A stretch of DNA of 64,000 nucleotides from Pseudotabrizicola alkalilacus (GTDB lineage: Bacteria; Pseudomonadota; Alphaproteobacteria; Rhodobacterales; Rhodobacteraceae), in assembly GCF_003443995.1 (NCBI RefSeq), contig NZ_QWEY01000006.1:124001-188000 (forward strand), written 5' to 3'. Below are positions 1-8,944 of the stretch, piece after piece; within the stretch, counting starts at the first letter, position 1; the number at the start of each line of letters is the position of its first letter. The notes beneath the pieces were generated by a model. The model saw only the letters and a program-made list of their open reading frames with translations, had not been told where the DNA came from and ran no database searches. The position numbers were made by a program, and so were the translations under genes.

Positions 1-47
1 CCCTGCTGGATCAAGGGGCTAAAGCCGCGATGGAGGCGCTGCTATGA
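1..47 (+). CDS. 3' end of a probable fructuronate reductase / mannitol dehydrogenase-family gene (partial)
   Basis: Only the last 14 codons and a TGA at 45-47 are visible; the frame is open from the window edge. The stop overlaps the ATG of uxuA by the ATGA arrangement, which implies translational coupling in one operon. In Rhodobacteraceae uxuA commonly follows a mannitol-dehydrogenase-family oxidoreductase (fructuronate reductase, UxuB), so this is the likely identity. That is inference from context only, because the visible tail carries no diagnostic motif. Confidence 0.5.
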   Translation, partial: LLDQGAKAAMEALL

Positions 48-1204
48 TCGAAAGCTGGCGCTGGTACGGCCCGTTTGACCGCATCACCCTGCCCGAAATC
101 GCCCAGACCGGCGCGACAGGCATCGTCACCGCCCTGCACGAGATCCCCTATGGCGAGGTCTGGCCGCGCGAGGTGATTGCCGCGCGCAATGCGGAAATCA
201 AGGCGGCAGGCTTTGACTGGGTGGTGGTCGAAAGCCTGCCGATCCACGAACGCATCAAGCGGGGCGAGGGCGATCTGAGCCAGCTTTTCGCCAATTACCG
301 CCAGTCGATGGCGCATCTGGCGGCCGAGGGCGTGACCAACATCTGCTACAATTTCATGCCGCTGTTGGACTGGACCCGCACCGACCTTGCCGCCCCGGTG
401 GCGCGCGGTGGGTCGTGCCTGCGGTTCGAGGCGTCAAAGATGGCGGCGTTCGAGCTCTACATGCTGGGCCGCGCCGAGGCCGAGGCGGATTATACCCCCG
501 AGGCGCTGCAAAAGGCCGCGATCTGGCATCAGCAAGCGACCGAAGCTGACAAGGATACCCTGCTGCATTCGATCATGTCCGGCCTGCCGGGGGCCTATGA
601 CCGCTATGACATTGCGGGTCTGAAAGCCGCGTTGCAAGGCTATGACGGTTTGGACCGCGCCGCATTGCGCAGCAATTACAAGCGCTTTCTGGATGAAGTT
701 ATTCCGGCGGCTGAAGATCTGGGCATGACATTCGGTGTCCACCCCGACGATCCGCCACGCGATATTCTGGGCCTGCCACGCATCGTCTCCGATGCCGAAG
801 ACATCGACTTTATCCTGAATGCCGTCGATAGCCCCGCCAACGGGTTGACCTTTTGTACCGGCTCGCTTGGCGCCAATCCGGCCAATGACCTGCCCGCGTT
901 GGCGCGCCGCTTTGCGCCGCGTGTCCATTTCGCGCATCTGCGCAACGTGCGCAAAGACCCCGATGGCAGCTTTGAAGAGGCAGCGCATCTGGAGGGAGAT
1001 ACCGATATGGTCGCCGTCATCGCCGCGCTGCTGGCCGAGGGTACCGCGTCGGGCCGGGTGATTCCGTTCCGCCCCGATCACGGGCACGAACTGCTGGATG
1101 ACGCCGCGCGCGGCACCCATCCCGGCTATCCGCTGGTTGGTCGCCTGCGCGGACTGGCCGAATTGCGCGGGGTGATGGCCGGGCTGCGCTACAACGGAGC
1201 CTGA
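44..1204 (+). CDS. uxuA: mannonate dehydratase
   Basis: 386-aa cytosolic enzyme of hexuronate breakdown that dehydrates D-mannonate to 2-keto-3-deoxygluconate. The N-terminus (MIESWRWYGPFDRITLPEIA) and the following GATGIVTALHEIPYG segment are typical of the UxuA family, and the length is close to the usual ~390 aa. Metal-binding His and Cys residues of the TIM barrel are seen in FGVHPDDPP (about residue 230), TFCTGSLGA (about 270) and RPDHGHELLDD near the C-terminus. The ATG overlaps the stop of the upstream gene, consistent with a uxuB-uxuA operon. No frameshift or odd composition is seen. Family assignment is secure; regulation is not visible because the operon start lies outside the window. 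Confidence 0.93.
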   Translation: MIESWRWYGPFDRITLPEIAQTGATGIVTALHEIPYGEVWPREVIAARNAEIKAAGFDWVVVESLPIHERIKRGEGDLSQLFANYRQSMAHLAAEGVTNICYNFMPLLDWTRTDLAAPVARGGSCLRFEASKMAAFELYMLGRAEAEADYTPEALQKAAIWHQQATEADKDTLLHSIMSGLPGAYDRYDIAGLKAALQGYDGLDRAALRSNYKRFLDEVIPAAEDLGMTFGVHPDDPPRDILGLPRIVSDAEDIDFILNAVDSPANGLTFCTGSLGANPANDLPALARRFAPRVHFAHLRNVRKDPDGSFEEAAHLEGDTDMVAVIAALLAEGTASGRVIPFRPDHGHELLDDAARGTHPGYPLVGRLRGLAELRGVMAGLRYNGA

Positions 1205-1391
1205 CATGCGCCGGGGGCATAGGTAATTTTTCATCCCGAATGACAAATTGCCTCGCCTGCCCCGTTGACCCTGCCGCAACTCTGCCGCAGGCTCCGGCCA
1301 AACCGCAGCAGGGAGGCCGCGCGTTCATGGAGTCAGATCGGCTGAACGCCACGCCTTTTGCGCCCCCCCTGCCGGGTGCTTCTTTGTCTCT

Positions 1392-1434
1392 GGCCCCCAG
1401 GTCACCATGATGACCGGGGCCGTTTTCGTTTTTT
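1392..1434 (+). terminator. intrinsic terminator or attenuator between uxuA and iolG
   Basis: An interrupted stem (GGCCCC-CA-GGTCA / TGACC-GGGGCC, six-base loop) is followed by GTTTTCGTTTTTT. It closes 188 nt after the uxuA stop and only 44 nt before the iolG ATG. It may end the uxu transcript with a very short iolG promoter region behind it, or act inside an iolG leader. Confidence 0.65.
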
Positions 1435-1478
1435 GATCAGAATATCCCGGGCGCAGGCTCGGGGCAGAAAGGGCTGTC

Positions 1479-2480
1479 ATGACTGTCAGATTTGCAATCC
1501 TCGGCGCAGGCCGCATCGGCAAGGTTCACGCAGGCGCTGTTGCCTCGGTCCCCGGTGCGACCCTGATCGCCATCGCCGACCCGATGCCCGCAGCCGCCGA
1601 AGCGATCAAGGCGGCCTATGGCTGCGACATCCGCAGCATCGACGCGATCGAGGCCAGTGCCGATGTCGATGCCGTGGTGATCTGCACCCCCACCGACACC
1701 CATGCCGACCTGATCGAGCGCTTTGTCCGCGCGGGCAAGGCCGTGTTCTGCGAAAAGCCGGTCGATCTGTCGCTGGCCCGCGTCAAGGAGTGCATCGCCA
1801 CGGTCGAGGCCGCCAAGGGCACGCTGATGGTCGGCTTCAACCGCCGTTTTGACCCTGATTTCATGGCCGTAAAGGCCGCGATTGATGCAGGTAAAGTCGG
1901 CAAGGTCGAAATGGTCACCATCACCAGCCGCGATCCCGGCGCGCCGCCGCCAGATTACATCACCCGCTCGGGCGGCATGTTCCGCGACATGACGATCCAT
2001 GATTTCGACATCGCCCGCTGGCTTCTGGGCGAGGAAGTGACCGAAGTGTTCGCCTCGGCCTCAGTCCTCGTCGACACGCGCATCGGCGAGCTGGGCGATT
2101 TTGATTCTGCAAACGTGATCCTGCGCACTGCAAGCGGCACACAGGCCATCATCACCAACACCCGCCGCGCCGCCTATGGTTATGATCAGCGGATCGAGGT
2201 TCTGGGCTCAGACGGTCTGGCGGCGGCGGAAAATCATGGTGAAAACCGCATCACGCTGGCCGACAAGGACGGGTTTCACACCGCACCTTTGCTCAACTTC
2301 TTCATGTCGCGCTACACTGCCGCCTATGCCAATGAAATCGCGGCCTTTGTCGCTGCTGTCGCCGAGGGTGCCCCCACACCGACCACCGGGCATGATGGGC
2401 TGATGGCGCTGGCGCTTGCCGAAGCCGCGCTCAAATCGGTGGCCGAGGGCCGCATGGTCAAGGTCTCTGAGGTTCTGTGA
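1479..2480 (+). CDS. iolG: inositol 2-dehydrogenase
   Basis: 333-aa Gfo/Idh/MocA-family NAD-dependent oxidoreductase; oxidises myo-inositol to 2-keto-myo-inositol, the first step of the iol pathway, in the cytosol. An N-terminal Rossmann fold is shown by ILGAGRIGKVHAG (residues ~6-18), the family EKPVDLS motif carries the conserved Lys (~95), and the C-terminal domain holds the usual FRDMTIHDFDIARWLLGEE with catalytic Asp and His. ATG is preceded by AAAGGG at good spacing. The next two genes are iolC and iolD, and the stop overlaps the next start by one base. A related sugar dehydrogenase is the alternative, but the iol context makes IolG the best call. Confidence 0.9.
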   Translation: MTVRFAILGAGRIGKVHAGAVASVPGATLIAIADPMPAAAEAIKAAYGCDIRSIDAIEASADVDAVVICTPTDTHADLIERFVRAGKAVFCEKPVDLSLARVKECIATVEAAKGTLMVGFNRRFDPDFMAVKAAIDAGKVGKVEMVTITSRDPGAPPPDYITRSGGMFRDMTIHDFDIARWLLGEEVTEVFASASVLVDTRIGELGDFDSANVILRTASGTQAIITNTRRAAYGYDQRIEVLGSDGLAAAENHGENRITLADKDGFHTAPLLNFFMSRYTAAYANEIAAFVAAVAEGAPTPTTGHDGLMALALAEAALKSVAEGRMVKVSEVL

Positions 2481-4378
2481 TGCGGGATCTCGACCTCATC
2501 ACCATTGGCCGGGCGTCGGTGGATCTGTACGGCGCGCAGGTCGGCGGGCGGCTGGAAGACATGGGCAGCTTCCAGAAATATGTCGGCGGCAGCCCCACCA
2601 ATATCTCAGTCGGCACCGCCCGGCTGGGGCTGACATCGGCGCTGCTGACCCGCGTGGGTGACGAGCATATGGGCCGCTTCATCCGCGAGCAGCTGGCGCG
2701 CGAAGGGGTCTGCACCGATGGCGTGATCACCGACCCCGAGCGTCTGACCGCGCTGGTGCTGCTGGGCATCCGCGACGAGCATCACTTTCCGCTGATCTTT
2801 TACCGCGAGAATTGTGCCGACATGGCGCTGTGCGAGGAAGACATTGATCCCGCCTTCATCGCCCGCGCCCGCGCCGTGGTGGCCACCGGCACCCACCTGA
2901 GCCATGCCCGCACCGAAGCGGCGGTGCTCAAGGCGCTGCATCTGGCGCGGGACAGCGGGGCGCAGACAGCGCTCGACATCGACTACCGCCCCAATCTCTG
3001 GGGCCTTGCCGGGCATGGCGACGGCGAAAGCCGCTTTGTCGAATCCGCCGCTGTCACCGCCAAGCTGCAATCCACCCTGCACCTGTTCGACCTGATCGTC
3101 GGCACCGAAGAAGAGTTCCACATCGCCGGTGGCACCACCGACACCATCGCCGCGCTGCGCGCCGTGCGGGCGGTGTCTGCCGCCACGCTGGTCTGCAAAC
3201 GCGGGCCGATGGGCGCGGTCGCCTTTACCGGTGCCATCCCCGACACATTGGACGAAGGCGAGGCCGGTCCCGGCTTTCCGATCGAGGTGTTCAATGTGCT
3301 GGGCGCGGGTGATGGCTTTATGTCGGGCCTGCTCAAGGGCTGGCTCGATGGCGAGTCCTGGCCGGTGGCGCTGAAATACGCCAATGCCTGCGGGGCCTTT
3401 GCCGTGTCGCGCCATGGTTGCGCCCCGGCCTATCCATCGTGGGAAGAGCTGCAGTTCTTTTTCCGGCGCGGCGTGGTCAACCCGGCCCTGCGTCACGACC
3501 AGCCGCTGGAGCAGATCCACTGGTCCACCAACCGCACGGGCGATTGGTCCACCATGCGGGTGTTTGCCTTTGACCACCGGATGCAGCTGGAATCCCTGCC
3601 GGGCGCTGATGCCGGAAAGATCGGCGCTTTCAAGGCTTTGTGCCTGAAAGCTGCGACGGATGTTCAACAGGGCCGCCCCGGCTATGGCATCCTGTGCGAC
3701 AACCGGCTGGGCCGCGACGCGCTGCATGAAGCCGCCGACTCCGGTCTGTGGATCGGCCGCCCGGTCGAATGGCCCGGCTCGCGCCCGCTGACGCTGGAGC
3801 CCGAGCTTGGCCCCGATTTCGGCGGGCTGGCGGAATGGCCGCTGGCGCATGTGGTCAAGGTGCTGTGCTTTTACCACCCCGACGACAGTGCCGAGATGCG
3901 GGCCGACCAGGAGGCCACCGTCACCCGCCTGTTCCACGCCGCCCGCCGCAACCGGCTGGAGTTTCTGCTGGAGGTGATCCCCTCCAAGGCCGGGCCGGTG
4001 ACGGATGACACCACCGCGCAGGTGATCCAGCGGTTTTACGACATCGGCATCTTCCCCGACTGGTGGAAGCTGGAGCCGATGCAGACCGATGCCGCCTGGC
4101 AAGCCGCCTGCGACGCCATCACCCGCAACGATCCGCACACGCGCGGCATCGTGGTGCTGGGTCTGGGCGAGACCGAGGCAACACTGGCCACAAGCTTTGC
4201 CACCGCCGCCCGGTTTGATCTGGTCAAAGGCTTTGCCGTGGGCCGCACCATCTTTGCCGAGGCGGCAAAGGGCTTTATGGCCGGAACCATGACGGCCGCT
4301 GATGCGGTCGCGCAAATGGCCAACACCTATGCCCGGCTCTGCACCCTGTGGGATGCAGCGCGGGCCAGAAAAGGGTAA
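2480..4378 (+). CDS. iolC: bifunctional 5-dehydro-2-deoxygluconokinase / DUF2090 aldolase-like protein
   Basis: 632-aa fusion. Residues ~1-320 are a PfkB/ribokinase-type sugar kinase with the N-terminal sugar-binding region (GRASVDLYG, KYVGGSPTNIS) and the ATP/catalytic motif VLGAGDGFMSGLL near residue 280. Residues ~330-632 form a DUF2090 domain with a TIM-barrel look (FAFDHRMQLE start), in the position where other bacteria use a separate IolJ aldolase. The protein would phosphorylate 5-dehydro-2-deoxygluconate and probably cleave the product to DHAP and malonate semialdehyde. ATG at 2480 overlaps the iolG stop (TGATG); a GTG one codon upstream is the alternative. This fusion is common in Proteobacteria; aldolase activity of DUF2090 is inferred from family context. 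Confidence 0.9.
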   Translation: MRDLDLITIGRASVDLYGAQVGGRLEDMGSFQKYVGGSPTNISVGTARLGLTSALLTRVGDEHMGRFIREQLAREGVCTDGVITDPERLTALVLLGIRDEHHFPLIFYRENCADMALCEEDIDPAFIARARAVVATGTHLSHARTEAAVLKALHLARDSGAQTALDIDYRPNLWGLAGHGDGESRFVESAAVTAKLQSTLHLFDLIVGTEEEFHIAGGTTDTIAALRAVRAVSAATLVCKRGPMGAVAFTGAIPDTLDEGEAGPGFPIEVFNVLGAGDGFMSGLLKGWLDGESWPVALKYANACGAFAVSRHGCAPAYPSWEELQFFFRRGVVNPALRHDQPLEQIHWSTNRTGDWSTMRVFAFDHRMQLESLPGADAGKIGAFKALCLKAATDVQQGRPGYGILCDNRLGRDALHEAADSGLWIGRPVEWPGSRPLTLEPELGPDFGGLAEWPLAHVVKVLCFYHPDDSAEMRADQEATVTRLFHAARRNRLEFLLEVIPSKAGPVTDDTTAQVIQRFYDIGIFPDWWKLEPMQTDAAWQAACDAITRNDPHTRGIVVLGLGETEATLATSFATAARFDLVKGFAVGRTIFAEAAKGFMAGTMTAADAVAQMANTYARLCTLWDAARARKG

Positions 4379-4382
4379 ACCG

Positions 4383-6206
4383 ATGTCCACGATCCGGCTG
4401 ACCGCCGCACAGGCGATGATGCGCTATCTTGCCGCGCAACAGAATGAGGCGGGCGAGACCTATCTTGCCGGATGCTGGGCCATCTTTGGCCATGGCAATG
4501 TCGCCGGGATCGGCGAGGCGCTGCACGGCATCAAGGACAGCTGGCCGACGTATCGCGGCCAGAACGAGCAGTCGATGGCCCATACCGCCATCGCCTTTGC
4601 CAAGCAGATGCGCCGCACCCGTGCCATGGCCGTGACCTCCTCGATCGGTCCCGGCGCGCTGAACATGGTCACGGCCGCCGCACTGGCCCATGTCAACCGG
4701 CTGCCGGTGCTGTTCATTCCGGGTGATGTCTTTGCCGGTCGCGGCCCCGACCCGGTGCTGCAACAGCTGGAAGACACCGGCGACGGCACCATGACGGTCA
4801 ACGACTGTTTCCGCCCGGTCAGCCGCTATTTCGACCGCATCACCCGGCCCGAGCAACTGCTCACCGCCCTGCCCCGTGCGATGCGCACCATGACCGATCC
4901 GGCAGACTGTGGCCCGGTCACGCTTGCGTTTTGTCAGGACGTGCAGGCCGAGGCTTATGACTGGCCCGAGGCATTCTTTGCGCCAAAGGTCTGGCGCATC
5001 CGCCAGCCGCATCCCGACCCGGTGGAGCTTGACCGCATCGCCAGCCTGATCCGTGCCGCCAAACGCCCGGTGATCATTGCCGGAGGAGGCGTGCATTTCG
5101 CCGGGGCAGAGGGCGAGCTGGCCGATTTCGCCGACAGCCTTGGCATTCCGGTGGTGGAAACCCAGGCCGGGAAATCTGCTCTGCCGTGGGACCATGCGTT
5201 GAATTTTGGCCCGGTCGGCGTGACCGGGGCCAGCAGCGCCAATGCGGTGTGCGAGGATGCCGATCTGATCCTTGGGGTCGGCACGCGGTTTCAGGACTTC
5301 ACCACCGGCTCCTGGGCGCTGTTCAAGAACAAGGACCGCACCCTCGTGTCGATCAACGTCGCCGCCTATGATGCGATGAAACACGGGGCCGAGCCGCTGT
5401 GTGCCGATGCCCGCATCGCCTTGCAGCAGCTGCGCGCCGCCTTGGGCGATCACCGCTGCCCCGCCCCGCCTGCGGGGCTGAAAGAGGCGTGGTTCGCGGC
5501 CGTTGATCCGCTGACGGATGCCCCCGGCGATGCCAATGCCCTGCCGACCGACCAGCAGGTGATCGGGGCGGTGCAGCGCGCAGGCCATCTGGATACCGTG
5601 GTGATGTGCGCCGCCGGCACCATGCCGGGCGAGCTGCACAAGCTGTGGAAATCGCCTCGCGCCGGGGCCTATCACATGGAATACGGCTTTTCCTGCATGG
5701 GATACGAGATTGCCGGGGCCATCGGCATCAAGCTGGCGCAGCCAGAGCGGGACGTGATCTGCATGGTCGGCGACGGCAGCTACATGATGATGAACTCCGA
5801 GATGGCCACCGCTGCGATGATGGGCATTTCCTTTACCACCGTCATCACCGACAACAGCGGCTATGGCTGCATCAACCGGCTGCAGATGGGCACCGGCGGG
5901 GCGGAGTTCAACAATCTCTACGCCCATGCCAATATCACGCACCAACCCCGCATCGACTTTGCCGCCCATGCCGCCGCGATGGGGGCCGAAGCGGTCAAGG
6001 TGACCAGCATCGCGGAACTGGAGGCAGCGCTTGCCCGCCGCGACAGCATTTCCGGCCCTTATGTCATCGTGATCGACACCGACCCCTATCCCAGCACCCC
6101 GCATGGCGGCCACTGGTGGGAGGTGACAGTGCCCGAAGTCAGCCCGCGCCCACAGGTGAACGTCGCCCGCCAGATCTATGACGCCAAACGAAAAGATCAG
6201 GCTTGA
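4383..6206 (+). CDS. iolD: 3D-(3,5/4)-trihydroxycyclohexane-1,2-dione hydrolase
   Basis: 607-aa thiamin-diphosphate enzyme that opens the inositol-derived ring (THcHDO to 5-deoxyglucuronate). It has the acetolactate-synthase-like three-domain layout: N-terminal Pyr domain with the catalytic Glu in GQNEQSMAHTA (~residue 60), a central domain, and a C-terminal PP domain with the ThDP/Mg motif GDGSYMMMNSEMATA (~residue 463). The start MSTIRLTAAQAMMRYL follows the iolC stop by 4 nt; an upstream in-frame Met lies inside iolC and is less likely. iolE and iolB, the usual partners, do not follow, so the operon ends or is broken here. Confidence 0.93.
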   Translation: MSTIRLTAAQAMMRYLAAQQNEAGETYLAGCWAIFGHGNVAGIGEALHGIKDSWPTYRGQNEQSMAHTAIAFAKQMRRTRAMAVTSSIGPGALNMVTAAALAHVNRLPVLFIPGDVFAGRGPDPVLQQLEDTGDGTMTVNDCFRPVSRYFDRITRPEQLLTALPRAMRTMTDPADCGPVTLAFCQDVQAEAYDWPEAFFAPKVWRIRQPHPDPVELDRIASLIRAAKRPVIIAGGGVHFAGAEGELADFADSLGIPVVETQAGKSALPWDHALNFGPVGVTGASSANAVCEDADLILGVGTRFQDFTTGSWALFKNKDRTLVSINVAAYDAMKHGAEPLCADARIALQQLRAALGDHRCPAPPAGLKEAWFAAVDPLTDAPGDANALPTDQQVIGAVQRAGHLDTVVMCAAGTMPGELHKLWKSPRAGAYHMEYGFSCMGYEIAGAIGIKLAQPERDVICMVGDGSYMMMNSEMATAAMMGISFTTVITDNSGYGCINRLQMGTGGAEFNNLYAHANITHQPRIDFAAHAAAMGAEAVKVTSIAELEAALARRDSISGPYVIVIDTDPYPSTPHGGHWWEVTVPEVSPRPQVNVARQIYDAKRKDQA

Positions 6207-6305
6207 TCTGCCGCGAAACCAACCCCGTCGCCCGCCCTCAGGGCGACGGAAAGAAACTTTGCGTCGATAACCCTGCAAAGAACGCCGGGGCAAAAACAAT
6301 TCCAG

Positions 6306-6533
6306 CTATCTGTAAAAAAGAAAGAACCTGACAGACAAACCAATGGTGACCACGCACCCAACGCCGGAGTAGATCGCCAATGCAGACCACCAGGGCGCCC
6401 CCCAGGAAAGCGCGGTTAGCGCGACAATAAGCGCAATGACAACAGCCATTGAAATAATGCCAACCAGTCCAGCTGAGGGCTCGCCAGAACACTTTTGATC
6501 AGGTGAGCATTTTTTCAGGTCAGAACTATCCAT
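6306..6533 (-). CDS. small two-helix membrane protein, unknown
   Basis: 75 aa with a short polar, Cys-containing N-terminus followed by two hydrophobic segments (about residues 23-44 and 50-70), so it is probably an inner-membrane protein. ATG at 6533 has AAGGA about 10 nt upstream, which decides this start over an ATG three codons earlier. It sits alone between the end of the iol operon and the pseudo-receiver gene, and its base composition is lower in GC than its neighbours. I do not recognise the family, and no function can be assigned. Confidence 0.55.
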   Translation of the reverse strand: MDSSDLKKCSPDQKCSGEPSAGLVGIISMAVVIALIVALTALSWGAPWWSALAIYSGVGCVVTIGLSVRFFLFYR

Positions 6534-6665
6534 TGCGCGCATCCTTCAAACCTCCGCCTTCAGCATCGGCATTCCTCACCATGAAATTGCAGGCGCAGCT
6601 GCCTTTTCCCGATGCAGCGAAAGTCCTTTGGTTGTGATCCCAATGGTAAAATTGTATCTGGTCTA

Positions 6666-7295
6666 TCAAACCTCATGCTGAGTGAAGCCGTTGAAACGAT
6701 AACCTTTCGGGAAAACAGCCGATCTTGATTGAAATTTTTCTGAAAAATCAACCCATTCCAGATTATTCACTAATGACTCACAAAGCGCCAGGTTCAATCT
6801 GGGGAGAGAGACCGGCAGACGCAGAGTGGCATCGCACACATGCTTTCTGACGCTGGAGAAATCATCGCCCTGCACTTCGGAGCTGAGCAGGATAACCGGC
6901 AGGCCAGGTTGCGCGCGGCGAAGTTGTAGCAGATCTTCTATCACGTCTGTAATGCCGCCAAAATCATCAATGGCGATCAGAATGACCGACCATTTCGGCA
7001 TGTCCGGTCTCAAACTCTCAAGTTCTTTCTGTATAGACTGAGAATGCGCCACCCAAAAACCAGCATCGACAATCCATTCACTTACCTGCACCATTGCATC
7101 AGATCTTGATAGAATAAGCACAGGTCGCGCTTCAAGGCTTTCCAGCCCTATCATCGAATGTATCGAATTTCTGATTTTGGGTGTTCTGGCCGCCGATGGC
7201 TTTGGATGTGCAGGCTGGGACCAATAAATAAGGCGGGCTAGTACATGTGTGATCTGATCAAGGTAGCCTTGGCCTGAAGAATGACTTCTTTTCAT
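6666..7295 (-). CDS. degenerate receiver-like (CheY-fold) protein
   Basis: 209 aa. The middle part (about residues 55-170) follows the alternating pattern of a response-regulator receiver: PVLILSRSDAMVQ as strand 1, VILIAIDDFGG at the phosphoacceptor position, and LPVILLSSEVQGDD as strand 4. The acidic pair of strand 1 and the conserved Lys of strand 5 are missing, so it may be a pseudo-receiver that does not use aspartyl phosphorylation. There is no recognisable output domain. ATG at 7295 has AGGGG 8 nt upstream; an ATG at 7319 is possible. It lies next to a response-regulator remnant and a hybrid kinase. Function unknown. Confidence 0.6.
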   Translation of the reverse strand: MKRSHSSGQGYLDQITHVLARLIYWSQPAHPKPSAARTPKIRNSIHSMIGLESLEARPVLILSRSDAMVQVSEWIVDAGFWVAHSQSIQKELESLRPDMPKWSVILIAIDDFGGITDVIEDLLQLRRAQPGLPVILLSSEVQGDDFSSVRKHVCDATLRLPVSLPRLNLALCESLVNNLEWVDFSEKFQSRSAVFPKGYRFNGFTQHEV

Positions 7296-7596
7296 GTATG
7301 CCCCTGACCCAACGTTCATTTTGCGATCAGGATACTGTGATCAGGCAATCTTCAGATAGGCATGATTCAGATAGAAGATAGGTGCAAAGGATATCACGAA
7401 AGATATTGGCGGGGTAATGCCCCCTAACGGCAAGATAGCGATCATATTTTGGGGGCTGAGTGTCGTACGGTTGACACGCTGATGGGGAAATTGCGGTTTC
7501 GACGCGGGAGAGAGGCATTAATTTCGGGCATATTCACGGGGGGCCATGCCTGCAATTGCCGGAAACCGGATCAAAGATGAATAATCGCCAAGCCGT
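7296..7596. other. intergenic region upstream of the pseudo-receiver gene
   Basis: About 300 bases with no convincing gene. A 63-aa minus-strand frame at 7327-7518 has no ribosome site or family look. The stretch is AT-richer than the chromosome average and should hold the promoter of the minus-strand gene ending at 6666; I could not assign -35/-10 boxes with confidence. Confidence 0.4.
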
Positions 7597-8214
7597 TCAT
7601 ATGATCGACATTTGCCGCGCGATCATTGCGGCGTGAGTGCGGTTCTTTGCGTTCAGTTTTGCGCATATAGACCGCATGTGCATTTTGACGATGACCTCGG
7701 TAAAGCCTTCGATGCGGGCGATTTCCTTATTTGTCATTCCTTTTGGCAACTTGCGCAGAATTTATTTCTCACTGTCCGTCAAACCGTATCCCGGCGCGTC
7801 GGTATCGTTTTCCGAGCGTCTGTGCAAAGGTACAAAGGTCTGACCTGACGCAATGACACGAATGGCGCTGGTCAGGGCCCGGATGGGCAAGGTCTTGGGG
7901 ATGTAACCTTTTGCGCCGAGTTCAATGGCTTTCCAGACAAATATATCATCCACTTGTCCAGAGAAGATCACCACGGCCCCATCCTGATTGGCTCTGATCA
8001 CGTCTTCAACGCCGCTCAACCCGTCCATTCCAGGCATATTAACGTCCAGCAAGATGATATCGTAACTGCGCGCGCAGTCTATTTCATGCAAGACCGCACT
8101 GGCATCTTTTGCGACGGTGATCAAAAAATCCGGTTCTGACCGGAGCATATGGGCGATGGCGTCGCGGACAAGTTCGTGATCGTCGCCGATCAGAATGGAA
8201 AGCTGCTTTGTCAT
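7597..8214 (-). pseudogene. NarL/FixJ-family response regulator interrupted by an in-frame TAA
   Basis: The first 150 codons encode a full receiver domain: acidic pair D11/D12 in ILIGDDHE, phosphoacceptor D57 in IILLDVNMPGMDG, and conserved Lys near 107 (GAKGYIPK). At 7762-7764 a TAA follows GLTDSEK. Reading on in the same frame gives a complete LuxR-type helix-turn-helix (ILRKLPKGMTNKEIARIEGF, then TEVIVKMHMRSI and NRTHAAMIA) ending at TGA 7597-7599. The total length of about 205 codons equals a normal NarL-type regulator, so a single base change (for example CAA to TAA) has separated receiver from DNA-binding domain. ATG 8214 has AAGG upstream. It is divergent from the kinase operon at 8435, its likely partner. 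A sequencing error is the main alternative. Confidence 0.85.
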
Positions 8215-8434
8215 CTGGACCTTGTTCAGTTTGTTTGGCTTTGCATTCAGTCGCTTGGAAGTCAAAGTCCCAAACGACGTAGCGTCACTTGGATGTATAT
8301 ATACCGATAGACCACAGCTTTCCACGGTAAGTGGCCATTTATGACCATCCGATCAGGCTCTGTATCGAAAGATACTTTGTTCATCCCGAAATGTTCCACT
8401 ATCACACCTCTCGTATTTACTGTGGGGGCTTGTG

Positions 8435-8944
8435 ATGGATTTTCGGAAACGCTCAACCTTGAAGTCCCTTGTGGCTTTCAGCGTTATGGCGGCCCTTCCG
8501 GGCAGTCGTGGCGCTGTGCAGGCTGACACGACAGAAGCAGTCCTGCTGACGGTTCATGACGGCTTGAAAAAGCAGGTGTTCAAGCTGACTGATCTTGACG
8601 CTTTGCCGCAGCAACAGTTCACGACGTCTACGATCTGGACCACAGAACCCACCGCGTTTTCCGGTCCGGCACTGGCAGATGTGATGGCGTCGTCGGGGCT
8701 TTCCGCTGAGGCTTTGACGCTTCGGGCGGTCAATAACTACTCTATCACATTGAACAGTTCGACGCTTGAGGAAAACGCACCGATCGTGGCGACCCGTATC
8801 AACGGCAAGACCTTCAGTGTGCGCGAGCGTGGTCCGTTGTGGGTGGTCTTTCCTTATGACGCAGATTCCCGGTATCGGTCGGAACACACCTTTGCGGCCA
8901 GCATCTGGCAACTGACGGATATTCTTGCAGACACGACACCGTGA
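8435..8944 (+). CDS. periplasmic molybdopterin-binding-fold oxidoreductase-like protein
   Basis: 169 aa with a signal peptide (charged MDFRKRSTLKSL, hydrophobic core, cleavage near GAVQA). The mature part resembles small single-domain relatives of the SUOX/YedY molybdopterin-binding domain: LTDLDALPQQQF, the TAFSGPALADVM pattern and a C-terminal GPLWVVFPYD. The molybdenum-ligand Cys is not evident, so it is more likely a sensory or accessory protein than an enzyme. The ATG follows a GGGGGC tract; a GTG one codon earlier is possible. The stop overlaps the kinase start by GTGA, which suggests that it works with the kinase, perhaps as its periplasmic input. Confidence 0.65.
   Translation: MDFRKRSTLKSLVAFSVMAALPGSRGAVQADTTEAVLLTVHDGLKKQVFKLTDLDALPQQQFTTSTIWTTEPTAFSGPALADVMASSGLSAEALTLRAVNNYSITLNSSTLEENAPIVATRINGKTFSVRERGPLWVVFPYDADSRYRSEHTFAASIWQLTDILADTTP

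Noticed and set aside
2606-6299. Minus-strand frames of 594 and 674 codons across iolC and iolD
   Set aside because: Antisense shadows of well-supported genes, without family motifs or ribosome sites.
7327-7518. 63-codon minus-strand frame
   Set aside because: No ribosome site, no motif, and the region is better explained as a promoter region.
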